A stretch of 64,000 nt of DNA from Bacillota bacterium. GTDB lineage: Bacteria; Bacillota; Clostridia; Peptostreptococcales; Anaerovoracaceae. The stretch spans positions 1 through 64,000 of the forward strand of contig JAAWDM010000053.1 of NCBI GenBank assembly GCA_022793795.1, written 5' to 3'. This document shows, in pieces, positions 8,411 to 16,296 of this stretch. The notes below the pieces were generated by a model that made no database searches, was not told the origin of the DNA, and worked only from the letters and a program-made list of their open reading frames with translations. The stretch's first letter is position 1. Every line of letters begins with the position of its first letter. Both the position numbers and the translations under genes were made by a program.

Positions 8411-8444
8411 GGCGATGGCATGTCCATCGCCTGACTTGTTTTTT
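8411..8444 (+). terminator. Rho-independent terminator
   Basis: A perfect 8-bp stem GGCGATGG/CCATCGCC with a 5-base loop (8411-8431) is followed within seven bases by a run of six Ts. It closes the P-loop gene unit ahead of the Nudix gene. Confidence 0.75.
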
Positions 8445-8467
8445 GGATATGAGATTCAGGAGGTTTT

Positions 8468-9151
8468 ATGGAAGCAGCCCATATGAAAGGTATAGAGAGA
8501 CAGCTAAAAGAAAGGCCGGTGGGAACCATCGGTGAGCGGCGTTATTTCAGCGTGATGATTCTTCTGGTAGAGAGGGAGGACGGACTGGCCATACTCTTTG
8601 AACAGCGGTCACGGAGGATGAAAACACAGCCCGGCGACGTATGTTTTCCTGGGGGACGAATGGAAGCAGGGGAAAGTCCAAGGGAGTGCGCCCTTCGAGA
8701 AACCTGGGAGGAAATCGGCGTTTCCAAAGAAGACATAGAGGTTTTGGGACAGTTCGACACCATGTACGAAATCGCCCAGATTACCATGTACACCTTTGTT
8801 GGACGTATAACAGAGGAGACCCTGAAAAAGATCAAGGTAAATCCGGCGGAGGTGGATCGAGTGTTCTTAGTACCCTGGCGTTTTTTCAACGAGAATCCAC
8901 CCCAGGTTTATGAATCTCAGATTGTCCAGAAGGTGGAGGATTTCCCTTATGAAGAGACGGGAATCCGGTCTGACTACAAGTGGCGGACTGGAAAGAATCC
9001 GATTCCCATCTATCACTATACGCTCAGGTCAGAGGATTTGGTCGTGAAGATGGACGATGAAGAGCTGGGAAAACAGGTCATCTGGGGATTGACGGGGCGA
9101 ATTGTCAAGTGGTTTATCCAGCAAATGAGCGAGCCGAGGGTAGCCCCTTAG
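8468..9151 (+). CDS. Nudix hydrolase, CoA pyrophosphatase-like
   Basis: The 227-residue protein contains a complete Nudix box, G-x5-E-x7-R-E-x-x-E-E-x-G-V, at residues 63-85. Just upstream, R-M-K-T-Q-P-G-D-V-C-F-P-G-G matches the signature that marks the CoA pyrophosphatase subgroup (NudL/UPF0035), which cleaves CoA and acyl-CoA to phosphopantetheine and 3',5'-ADP in the cytoplasm. Substrate is inferred from that signature. An AGGAGG site lies only three bases before the ATG at 8468; an in-frame ATG at 8483 is an alternative, with the site 18 bases away. No partner genes adjoin it. Confidence 0.85.
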   Translation: MEAAHMKGIERQLKERPVGTIGERRYFSVMILLVEREDGLAILFEQRSRRMKTQPGDVCFPGGRMEAGESPRECALRETWEEIGVSKEDIEVLGQFDTMYEIAQITMYTFVGRITEETLKKIKVNPAEVDRVFLVPWRFFNENPPQVYESQIVQKVEDFPYEETGIRSDYKWRTGKNPIPIYHYTLRSEDLVVKMDDEELGKQVIWGLTGRIVKWFIQQMSEPRVAP

Positions 9152-9192
9152 CCCTGGCAAATTTTGAGGACTGGTCATGGATGGAAAGATGG

Positions 9193-9398
9193 GGTATAAT
9201 GAACGCACGTGATGCCCACCTTGTTGACGCTACAGCGTGAGCCGGCGTTGCCGCAAGGAAGCGTTCATTGAACCACGGCCTGAGAGGACTTGGGTACCAT
9301 GGTATAATGAACACACGTGATGCCCACCTTGTTGACGCCACGGCGTGAGCCGGCGCCCACGTAAGGAAGCGTTCATTGAATCATGGCCTGGGAGGCAG
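9193..9398. repeat. Two-copy tandem structured repeat, 108-bp period
   Basis: Two copies of a ~95-bp unit begin at 9193 and 9301. Both start GGTATAATGAAC, contain CACGTGATGCCCACC, and end GCGTTCATTGAA followed by a CGGCCTG/TGGCCTG tail. In copy 1 the ends AATGAACGC and GCGTTCATT are inverted repeats, so the unit can fold into a closed stem; copy 2 keeps the arms with one change. An inner ACGC-N4-GCGT hairpin is kept in both while its loop differs. Most differences are substitutions without length change. The unit could be a REP/MITE-like element or a small structured RNA. It occupies the 328-bp gap between the Nudix and CAP genes; no ORF there is credible. Confidence 0.75.
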
Positions 9399-9407
9399 GG
9401 CGTCATG

Positions 9408-9446
9408 GTCTGGTCACGAAAGCGAGGACCCGATAGGTGACCAGAC
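9408..9446 (+). promoter_or_regulatory. Hairpin in the leader of the CAP gene
   Basis: GTCTGGTCAC (9408-9417) and GTGACCAGAC (9437-9446) form a perfect 10-bp inverted repeat around a 19-base loop, 33 bases ahead of the CAP gene start. There is no T-run after it, so it is not a standard terminator. It could be an operator or an mRNA leader structure. Confidence 0.5.
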
Positions 9447-9479
9447 ATGTCCAAGATATAAAAGAAAAGGAGAACATTT

Positions 9480-10118
9480 ATGAAAAAGAAACTACTTACT
9501 GTTTTACTCAGCCTGACGCTGGTGCTTGGGACTACTAGCGGAGCATTTGGCGCTGAAAAGGATAGCTCTGAAGGTTTAAAACTTGCCGATACAGCCAAGA
9601 AAATTCAGACAGTTATGAATGTCTATTGGGCAAAATATGTAAAAGATCATCAGAGTGGAAATCAGACCTCTTCACCGGATAAAGATAAGGTGGAAGCTGA
9701 TAAGAACGACCAGGATTCCAAGCCATCTACTTCAAAAAACACGAAACAATCAGAAGTTGTCAAGCTAGTCAACGAGCAGCGTAAAGCGGTCGGACTTTCT
9801 GCATTGAAATCCGATAGCCAGTTACAAAAGATTGCACAGATGAAAGCAGAGGATATGGCAAAAAATAGATATTTTTCCCATCAGTCGCCGACTTATGGTT
9901 CAATCTTCGATATGCTGAAGAAAAATGGCGTTTCATACAAAACTGCTGGTGAAAATATTGCGAGAGGCCAAAAGACGGCCCAGAGCGTTATGAACGATTG
10001 GATGAAATCCTCTGGTCATAAGCAGAATATTTTGAGCAGTGGTTATAAGAAAATTGGCGTAGGCTATGCTACCGATAAAAACGGTAAGGCCTACTGGGTA
10101 CAGGTATTTATGGGATAG
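9480..10118 (+). CDS. Secreted CAP/SCP-domain protein, YkwD type
   Basis: Residues 1-25 are a typical Sec signal peptide (basic start, leucine-rich core, G-A-F-G-A-E cleavage region). After a low-complexity charged linker (residues 50-95), residues 98-212 form a CAP domain: V-V-K-L-V-N-E-Q-R-K-A-V-G-L, F-S-H-Q-S-P, G-E-N-I-A-R-G, W-M-K-S-S-G-H-K-Q-N-I-L and the final G-V-G-Y-A...Y-W-V-Q-V-F. The H, E and H residues expected in the CAP pocket are present. The linker suggests the domain is held away from the membrane or wall. Bacterial CAP proteins of this type are extracellular, often linked to sporulation or the cell surface; exact activity is unknown. A GGAGAA ribosome binding site precedes the ATG. 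Confidence 0.9.
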   Translation: MKKKLLTVLLSLTLVLGTTSGAFGAEKDSSEGLKLADTAKKIQTVMNVYWAKYVKDHQSGNQTSSPDKDKVEADKNDQDSKPSTSKNTKQSEVVKLVNEQRKAVGLSALKSDSQLQKIAQMKAEDMAKNRYFSHQSPTYGSIFDMLKKNGVSYKTAGENIARGQKTAQSVMNDWMKSSGHKQNILSSGYKKIGVGYATDKNGKAYWVQVFMG

Positions 10119-10191
10119 GAATAGGAAAGTCGGTTTTCTTGACTAGGTTTCAGAGATAGACTTTTTTGTTACTACCCAAAATAGGTGATAG

Positions 10192-10234
10192 AAAAAGGCG
10201 GGTGAAAACTTTATAAAGGTGAGCCCGTCTTTTT
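10192..10234 (+). terminator. Rho-independent terminator after the CAP gene
   Basis: AAAAAGGCGGGT and AGCCCGTCTTTTT pair (one G-T pair) around an 18-base loop, ending in a T-run. The 317-bp gap from 10119 to 10435 otherwise holds a promoter-like pair and a weak GC-rich hairpin near 10350-10380, with no gene. Confidence 0.75.
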
Positions 10235-10288
10235 AGTGGGCGGAATGGATAATTTCACACATTTTAACAGAAAAACAACTTTTCCTTT

Positions 10289-10316
10289 TTGACATTTTCG
10301 ATTATAATAGTAATAT
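10289..10316 (+). promoter_or_regulatory. Probable promoter of the ygiQ operon
   Basis: TTGACA (10289-10294) matches the -35 consensus exactly and TAATAT (10311-10316) follows after 16 bp. It would give a leader of about 110 bases before the ygiQ start at 10436. Confidence 0.5.
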
Positions 10317-10435
10317 ATACCTTTGCATCTAAAATCACGTGTGTCTTTGGGTGCGAGGATGCCCATAGGGGTGCATCGTTTTAAGGGGGAGGACGATGGT
10401 TCCTTCACCTTTTTTTGTTGTCTTTGGGAGGCTGG

Positions 10436-12247
10436 ATGTTTTTACCGATTACAAGAAGTGAAATGAATGAGCGAGGATGGGAATACGTGGACTTTGTCAT
10501 CGTCACAGGTGATGGGTATGTAGATCATCATTCTTTTGGTACTGCTATTATCGGCAGACTGCTTGAGCGGTATGGATATCGAGTTGCCGTCTTGCCCAGA
10601 CCGAATTTTCGGTCAGCAGAGGATTTTCGAAGGTTTGGAAAGCCTAGGCTGGGGTTTTTAATTAACAGTGGTGTGGTAGACTCCATGGTGAATCACTATT
10701 CTGTTTTTCGTCATCCACGGAGAAGAGATGAATATGGGCCGGGCGGAAAGGCAGGGGGCAGGCCGGATAGGGCTGTCATCGTCTACAGCAATCGAGCCAG
10801 AGAGGCATATAAAGGGGCGCCAATCATCATCGGCGGTATTGAAGCCAGCCTGCGGCGATTGGGGCATTATGACTACTGGGACGATAAGGTGAGGCGTTCT
10901 ATTCTGCTGGATGCCAAGGCGGACCTTTTGATTTATGGCATGGGGGAGCGAGCCATATTGGAAATTGCCGAAGCTTTGGATGCTGGTATTGACATAAAGG
11001 ATTTGACATGGATTCGCGGTACCTGTTATCGGATGTCAGCAGCAGAAGCAGGTGAGAAAATCATGACCGACGAGCCGGTATGGCTTCCAGATTTCCAACA
11101 GATTCAAAGGGATAAAGACGCCTATGGCAAAAGTTTTGCTATCCAATATAGGAATAACGATGATATTATTGGAAAAACTTTAATAGAGAGATACAGTGAT
11201 GGTGGGTGTGTGGTACAGAATCCGCCTCAGCCACCATTAACCAGACAGGAACTGGATGATGTCTATGAGCTGCCTTTTGAAAATGAATGGCATCCGTCTT
11301 ATGATGAACAGGGTGGAATTCCGGCTTTTCAGGAAGTCAAATTCAGTCTGGTTAGCGCCAGAGGATGTTTTGGCGGTTGTAGTTTCTGCGCCCTGACCTA
11401 CCATCAGGGCAGGCAGGTCAGAAGCCGGAGCAAGGATTCCATCGTCAGAGAGGCTAAGCGGCTTACGGAGAAAAAGGATTTCAAAGGATATATTCACGAT
11501 GTGGGAGGGCCTACGGCCAATTTCAGAGGGCCAGCTTGCAAGAAGCAGCTGACCAGTGGGGTTTGTCGTCATAAGGACTGTTTGTATCCTACAGTCTGCA
11601 AGAATATGATTGTAGATCACAGTGACTACCTAGATGTGCTGCGAGCGGTCAGAAACCTGGAGGGGGTAAAGAAGGTGTTTATCCGGTCAGGGATTCGATA
11701 TGACTATCTGATGGCAGATCCAAATCGAAAGACTTTTATCAGAGAACTGTGTCAGTATCATGTAAGCGGAACCCTAAAGGTGGCGCCGGAACACATTGCG
11801 CCGGAAGTGTTATACCACATGCGAAAACCTGACAAAGATGTTTTTATCAGATTTTGCAGGAAATACCAACAGACCAACCAAAAACTGGGGAAGAAGCAAT
11901 ATTTGATTCCTTACTTGATTTCCAGCCATCCGGGGAGTAAGCTGGAAGACGCCATAGAACTGGCGTTGTTTTTAAAGGAATACGGATTCGTTCCTGACCA
12001 GGTGCAAGACTTTTATCCTACGCCAGGTACCCTTGCCACCTGCATCTATTATACGGAGAAGGATCCTTTTACAGGGGAGAAGGTCTATGTGGCCAAAGAT
12101 TTAGAAGAGAAAAAAATGCAACGTGCATTGATACATTATAACCGGCCTGAAAATCAAAAGACAGTAAGGGCCGCTTTATTGAAAGCCGGAAGGGCGGATT
12201 TAATTCCCATTCTGATTCCCTCTTTTCGGCGTCATAGGAAGGAGTAA
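10436..12247 (+). CDS. YgiQ-family radical SAM protein
   Basis: The 603-residue protein reads M-F-L-P-I-T-R-S-E-M at its start, the standard beginning of YgiQ proteins, so I use ATG 10436 (GGAG seven bases upstream) in place of the TTG at 10415 in the ORF track. The cluster motif A-R-G-C-F-G-G-C-S-F-C (Cys311, Cys315, Cys318) defines the radical SAM core, which is preceded by an N-terminal region with T-G-D-G-Y-V-D-H. The reaction of YgiQ is not established. Extra cysteines after the core (C-K-K-Q, C-R-H-K-D-C, C-K-N) could bind a second metal site. It heads a tightly spaced run of six genes, with the acyl-CoA ligase gene beginning six bases after its stop. Confidence 0.93.
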   Translation: MFLPITRSEMNERGWEYVDFVIVTGDGYVDHHSFGTAIIGRLLERYGYRVAVLPRPNFRSAEDFRRFGKPRLGFLINSGVVDSMVNHYSVFRHPRRRDEYGPGGKAGGRPDRAVIVYSNRAREAYKGAPIIIGGIEASLRRLGHYDYWDDKVRRSILLDAKADLLIYGMGERAILEIAEALDAGIDIKDLTWIRGTCYRMSAAEAGEKIMTDEPVWLPDFQQIQRDKDAYGKSFAIQYRNNDDIIGKTLIERYSDGGCVVQNPPQPPLTRQELDDVYELPFENEWHPSYDEQGGIPAFQEVKFSLVSARGCFGGCSFCALTYHQGRQVRSRSKDSIVREAKRLTEKKDFKGYIHDVGGPTANFRGPACKKQLTSGVCRHKDCLYPTVCKNMIVDHSDYLDVLRAVRNLEGVKKVFIRSGIRYDYLMADPNRKTFIRELCQYHVSGTLKVAPEHIAPEVLYHMRKPDKDVFIRFCRKYQQTNQKLGKKQYLIPYLISSHPGSKLEDAIELALFLKEYGFVPDQVQDFYPTPGTLATCIYYTEKDPFTGEKVYVAKDLEEKKMQRALIHYNRPENQKTVRAALLKAGRADLIPILIPSFRRHRKE

Positions 12248-12253
12248 AATTCT

Positions 12254-13951
12254 ATGAAAATGAAATCATCACCATTCGATCCGACCTGTAAGGATATCAG
12301 AGAACTGGTTTATGGCGCAGCGTCCAGAAATCCGGCTAATCATGCATTTAAGATGAAAGTGAAAGGGGAAATTATACCCATTACCTTTCCGCAGATGATT
12401 CGGAATATCGAAGCTCTTGGAACAGAACTGATGGCGCGGGGCTACAATGATTGCGCCATGGGAATCATCGGTGAAAATAGCTATCCATGGTATAACTGTT
12501 TTCTGTCCATCGTGTGCGGCGGAAACGTGGCGGTTCCTTTTGATAAAGGGTTTACCTTAGAGGAACTGGAATCCAGCGTTAATCGGAGCAAGATCCGTCT
12601 CCTCTTTTATGATGATAAACATGAGGAGTTAATTAAGCAGATGCGGTCAGGGGGCCGAGTACATGTGGATGGGTATATCAAAATCATGGGCGAGGGCAAT
12701 GAATACGACGAAATGCTTACCATCGGCGAACAGAGACTTTCCGGCGGAGACAGTTCTTACAAGAGGCGGGAGATCAATGAAAATGCATTGGCAGTGCTTC
12801 TCTTTACTTCTGGCACCACCAGTCAGTCCAAGGCAGTTATGCTGAGCCACGCCAACATCGTAAGCAATGTCATCGATATGTATGAGTATGAAGCCTTCTT
12901 TAACGATGATGTGAATATGGCTTTCCTGCCTTTCCATCACAGTTTTGGTCTAGTAGGCGCTCTGGTGTTTTTGGGAATCGGCGCTTGCAGTGTGTTCTGT
13001 GACGGATTAAAATATGTAACAAAAAATATGAAAGAATACGGTGTTACCGTATTTGTCGGCGTGCCTCTGCTGGTGGAAAATATGTACCACAAGATTATGA
13101 AAGAGGTGGAGAAAAAGGGACTTACCGGCAAGATTCGTTTTGGCCTGGGGCTTTGCAATGGGCTGGATAAAATCGGTATCCATGCTCGGAGAAAGGTATT
13201 TAAGCAGATTATCGATCAACTGGGCGGCAAGCTGAGACTGATTATCTGCGGCGCTGCGGCCCTGACCCCAGAGGTTGCCAAAGGTATGAATGATTTCGGC
13301 ATTTTAACCATTCAGGGTTATGGCTTGACAGAAACTTCGCCGGTACTTTCTGCTGAGTCTCACGAGTTTATGAAAGCCGGTTCCGTAGGAAAACCTATGC
13401 CTCGGGTGAAGCTTATCATTTCCGGAGCTGATGAAGAAGGAATCGGTGAGATTGTGGCTTACGGCCCTAACGTAATGCTGGGTTATCTGGATCAGCCGGA
13501 GGAGACGAAGGCTGTGTTAAAAGACGGCTGGTTTTACACAGGGGATTTGGGAAAGATAGACGAGGACGGTTTTTTGTGGATTCGAGGCAGAAGCAAGAAT
13601 GTTATTGTCATGAAAAATGGAAAAAATATTTTCCCAGAAGAAATTGAAACCATGATCGACCTGCTGCCATATGCGTCTCAGAGTCTGGTGTTTACCAGAG
13701 AAAAACACAATGAATTGGTGCTTTGGGCAAAGATTGTGTATGATAAGGAATATCTGAAAGAGCATCATATGACAGAGGAGCAGCTAAAAGTCCAAGCGGA
13801 TAAGGATATTGAAGCTATCAACGATAGGATGCCAAGGTATAAATCTATCCATCATCTGATTTTGTCCAGTGAACCGATGATTATGACTACCACCCAGAAG
13901 GTAAAGCGAAATCTGGAAATTGAGCGGATATTAAAGGAGCTGGAGGAATAA
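12254..13951 (+). CDS. AMP-binding acyl-CoA ligase, long-chain type
   Basis: The 565-residue protein is a complete ANL-superfamily adenylating enzyme: phosphate-binding loop L-L-F-T-S-G-T-T-S-Q-S-K-A-V near residue 183, Y-G-L-T-E-T-S-P, G-W-F-Y-T-G-D-L-G and the hinge and C-terminal K-N-V-I-V-M-K-N-G-K-N-I-F-P-E-E-I-E. These enzymes activate a carboxylic acid as acyl-AMP and transfer it to CoA (or a carrier). The loop has S-Q-S-K where most relatives have G-x-P-K, which is seen in some long-chain and menaquinone-type branches. The overall pattern resembles long-chain fatty acid-CoA ligases; the acid cannot be specified. The next gene starts three bases after its stop. Confidence 0.9.
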   Translation: MKMKSSPFDPTCKDIRELVYGAASRNPANHAFKMKVKGEIIPITFPQMIRNIEALGTELMARGYNDCAMGIIGENSYPWYNCFLSIVCGGNVAVPFDKGFTLEELESSVNRSKIRLLFYDDKHEELIKQMRSGGRVHVDGYIKIMGEGNEYDEMLTIGEQRLSGGDSSYKRREINENALAVLLFTSGTTSQSKAVMLSHANIVSNVIDMYEYEAFFNDDVNMAFLPFHHSFGLVGALVFLGIGACSVFCDGLKYVTKNMKEYGVTVFVGVPLLVENMYHKIMKEVEKKGLTGKIRFGLGLCNGLDKIGIHARRKVFKQIIDQLGGKLRLIICGAAALTPEVAKGMNDFGILTIQGYGLTETSPVLSAESHEFMKAGSVGKPMPRVKLIISGADEEGIGEIVAYGPNVMLGYLDQPEETKAVLKDGWFYTGDLGKIDEDGFLWIRGRSKNVIVMKNGKNIFPEEIETMIDLLPYASQSLVFTREKHNELVLWAKIVYDKEYLKEHHMTEEQLKVQADKDIEAINDRMPRYKSIHHLILSSEPMIMTTTQKVKRNLEIERILKELEE

Positions 13952-13954
13952 AAT

Positions 13955-15367
13955 ATGAGCCTGATTGCAGGGTTTAGGGATATTTTGGAAGCCGGCAGAA
14001 TAGAATACGAGAAGCAAGAAGCCATTGATTTTTATATGGCGGAAACTGTGGAACCAAAGACAGCCTGCTGCAAAACCGGCCTAGCCGGTTATACGGCAGG
14101 CTTGTATCGTCATTTGCACTGGCATAATCGTCTAGCCCTTGGAGAAAACGGAGCCTATATGAAATGGCTTTTGCAAAGGCAAAATATGGCGGGTAAGATT
14201 AAAATGGTTTATATCGATCCGCCTTTTTTTAGTAAAGCCAATTATGATGCCACCATTCGAATTCCAGCAGGAGGCGAAAAGGGAGACAAGGAACTTTCCA
14301 TAAAGCATCTGGCTTATGAAGACGTCTGGGAGCGAGGGCTCAACCAGTATTTGACCATGCTGACCAGCAGGCTTTTTTTCATCAGAGAGCTTTTGGCGGA
14401 AAATGGTACCTTGTGGGTTCATCTGGACTGGCACGCTTCCCATTATGTCAGAGTGCTATTGGATGAAATCTTTGGAGCAGACCATTTTGTCAATGAAATC
14501 ATATGGACTTACAAGTCGGGAGGCTCGTCCAAGAGACATTTTGCAAGAAAGCACGATACCATTTTAGTATATAGCAAGAGCGACAACTACGATTTTCAGC
14601 CTTTACAAGAAAAGTCCTATAATAGGGGATTGAAACCTTACCGGTTTAAAGGGGTAGAGGAATTTCAGGATGAGGTGGGATGGTACACCTTGGTCAATAT
14701 GAAGGATGTCTGGCAAATCGATATGGTGGGCAGAACATCTGCAGAGAGAACCGGTTATGCTACCCAGAAGCCGGAAGTTCTCCTGGAACGAATTCTTTCA
14801 TGTTGCAGCCAGCCTGGCGACATCTGCGCTGATTTTTTTTGCGGTTCTGGAACATTAGCTGCTGTGGCGCAGAAGATGGGACGGCGATGGATCTGCTGCG
14901 ATAGAGGAAACCTGGCAGTATCAAAGACTTTGGAGAGGGTATTGAGAGATGGTCAGGAGGGCGAGCCGGTGGCTTTGGAATATAGTAAAAAAGATGACTG
15001 TAGTTTCAATAGGGGAAAACTTTTAGCAGAAAAAAGGGTGTTGGCGACAGTATCTTCCGATCGAGTGAGGGTTCAGGTGAAACTGGATAGATGGATTCCG
15101 CCATTTGATGATGTTAGGCTGGAGGGAGAGGACCTTCGCGCTTTGAAAAAAGTTGCTGCTACTGACTCTCTGCGGCTGCTTTCCTATTGGAGCGTGGATT
15201 TTCATTATGATGGAAATGTACATAGACCGGAAAAAATATTTTTTCGGGGAAATCATAAAGAACAGAAATTGATACCAAGCTGTGAAACGGTGAATCATAA
15301 GGGTATTGGACCGATCAGCGTGGTAGCGGTGGATGTGCTTGGCAATCGAGGGCAGATTGTGATATAA
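13955..15367 (+). CDS. Orphan DNA methyltransferase, N4/N6 amino type
   Basis: The 470-residue protein has catalytic motif IV as D-P-P-F (residues 88-91, V-Y-I-D-P-P-F-F) and SAM-binding motif I as F-F-C-G-S-G-T (near 292-297). The order IV before I is that of the beta class, as in type III Mod subunits and many orphan methylases. It would methylate adenine N6 or cytosine N4 in DNA. No restriction subunit, helicase or specificity gene adjoins it; it is instead embedded between an acyl-CoA ligase and a YitT gene in one transcription unit, which points to an epigenetic or housekeeping role. The C-terminal 120 residues (beta-rich, after 360) have no recognised domain and may bind DNA. Confidence 0.88.
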   Translation: MSLIAGFRDILEAGRIEYEKQEAIDFYMAETVEPKTACCKTGLAGYTAGLYRHLHWHNRLALGENGAYMKWLLQRQNMAGKIKMVYIDPPFFSKANYDATIRIPAGGEKGDKELSIKHLAYEDVWERGLNQYLTMLTSRLFFIRELLAENGTLWVHLDWHASHYVRVLLDEIFGADHFVNEIIWTYKSGGSSKRHFARKHDTILVYSKSDNYDFQPLQEKSYNRGLKPYRFKGVEEFQDEVGWYTLVNMKDVWQIDMVGRTSAERTGYATQKPEVLLERILSCCSQPGDICADFFCGSGTLAAVAQKMGRRWICCDRGNLAVSKTLERVLRDGQEGEPVALEYSKKDDCSFNRGKLLAEKRVLATVSSDRVRVQVKLDRWIPPFDDVRLEGEDLRALKKVAATDSLRLLSYWSVDFHYDGNVHRPEKIFFRGNHKEQKLIPSCETVNHKGIGPISVVAVDVLGNRGQIVI

Positions 15368-15389
15368 GTTTTGTTAGAGGAGGGAGTAT

Positions 15390-16295
15390 ATGGGACAGAG
15401 GGATTTGAGAAATCAGCCTTATAACAAGGCATACCAAACTGCCGTAGACTTGGTATTTCTGGTCATGGCTTGTGCTGTAGGCGCATTTTCTACTACAGCG
15501 GTTATGCTTCCTGGAGGTCTTACCAGCGGAGGCCTTACTGGTATTGTGCGAATCATACAGAACTATGTTTCCATCAACTTTTCGGCGCTCTACTATGTTC
15601 TGGCGATTCTCATCTGGTTTGTGGTAATCGCGATCCTTGGTTGGAAGGAAGCAAAGAAGGTGTTGTTGGTGACCCTCCTTTATCCGGCGGTACTGGTCTT
15701 TTTTGAATATATGGATTTTCGTCTGTTAGAAGAGAATGACATGATTTTAGCAGCAGTGTTTTGCGGCATCTTTGGCGGTATTTGTAACGGTTTGGTATTT
15801 TGGCGAGGTTACTCCTTCTGTGGGACCGAATCTGTAGCAAAGATTATCAAGAAAAAGTTGATGCCCCATGTGGACATCAGTAAGATTCTGCTTTTATTGG
15901 ATAGTTCCATTATCATCATTTCGGCATTTGTGTTTGGACGGAATATTGCCCTTTATGCGTTGATTACCCAGTTTATCGCCTCCCGCGTGGTGGATATGGT
16001 GATGTACGGGTTTGAGACAAAGATCGTGCAGCTACAGATTATTACCTCTAAGAATCATGAAGTGGCAAACTATATTATGAAAGACATCGGACGGGGTGTT
16101 TCTAGCTATGATATTGTAGGCGAATATACAGGACAGCGCCGCAAGCAACTGATTGTACTTTGCTCGCCGCGGGAAAGCATGGTGATCAAGAAGTATTTGG
16201 TGGATGTGGACCCAGAGGCTTTAGTGACCATCATGCAGGTCAATACCGTATGGGGCGATGGTAAAGGATTTACGGATATAGAGGAAGAAAAATAG
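15390..16295 (+). CDS. YitT family membrane protein with DUF2179 tail
   Basis: About five membrane helices fill residues 15-205, beginning with L-V-F-L-V-M-A-C-A-V-G-A and carrying the repeat signature M-L-P-G-G-L-T-S-G-G-L-T-G-I and G-Y-S-F-C-G-T-E-S. Residues 215-300 form the soluble DUF2179 domain (K-I-V-Q-L-Q-I-I-T, I-M-K-D-I-G-R-G-V-S, L-V-D-V-D-P-E-A-L-V-T). This is the standard YitT architecture of Firmicutes, 301 residues in length. Function is unknown. A GGAGGGAG ribosome binding site precedes the ATG, and the lipase-like gene begins one base after the stop. Confidence 0.88.
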   Translation: MGQRDLRNQPYNKAYQTAVDLVFLVMACAVGAFSTTAVMLPGGLTSGGLTGIVRIIQNYVSINFSALYYVLAILIWFVVIAILGWKEAKKVLLVTLLYPAVLVFFEYMDFRLLEENDMILAAVFCGIFGGICNGLVFWRGYSFCGTESVAKIIKKKLMPHVDISKILLLLDSSIIIISAFVFGRNIALYALITQFIASRVVDMVMYGFETKIVQLQIITSKNHEVANYIMKDIGRGVSSYDIVGEYTGQRRKQLIVLCSPRESMVIKKYLVDVDPEALVTIMQVNTVWGDGKGFTDIEEEK

Positions 16296-16296
16296 C

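Noticed and set aside
7517-9446. Possible CRISPR array
   Set aside because: Only two tandem copies with about 95-bp units and no short regular repeats or variable spacers; no cas genes.
9114-9598. Minus-strand ORFs with a repeated A-S-T-R-W-A-S-R motif
   Set aside because: The repetition comes from the tandem DNA repeat; there is no coding evidence.
10320-10435. Riboswitch in the ygiQ leader
   Set aside because: A weak GC-rich hairpin is present but I could not match it to a known riboswitch core.
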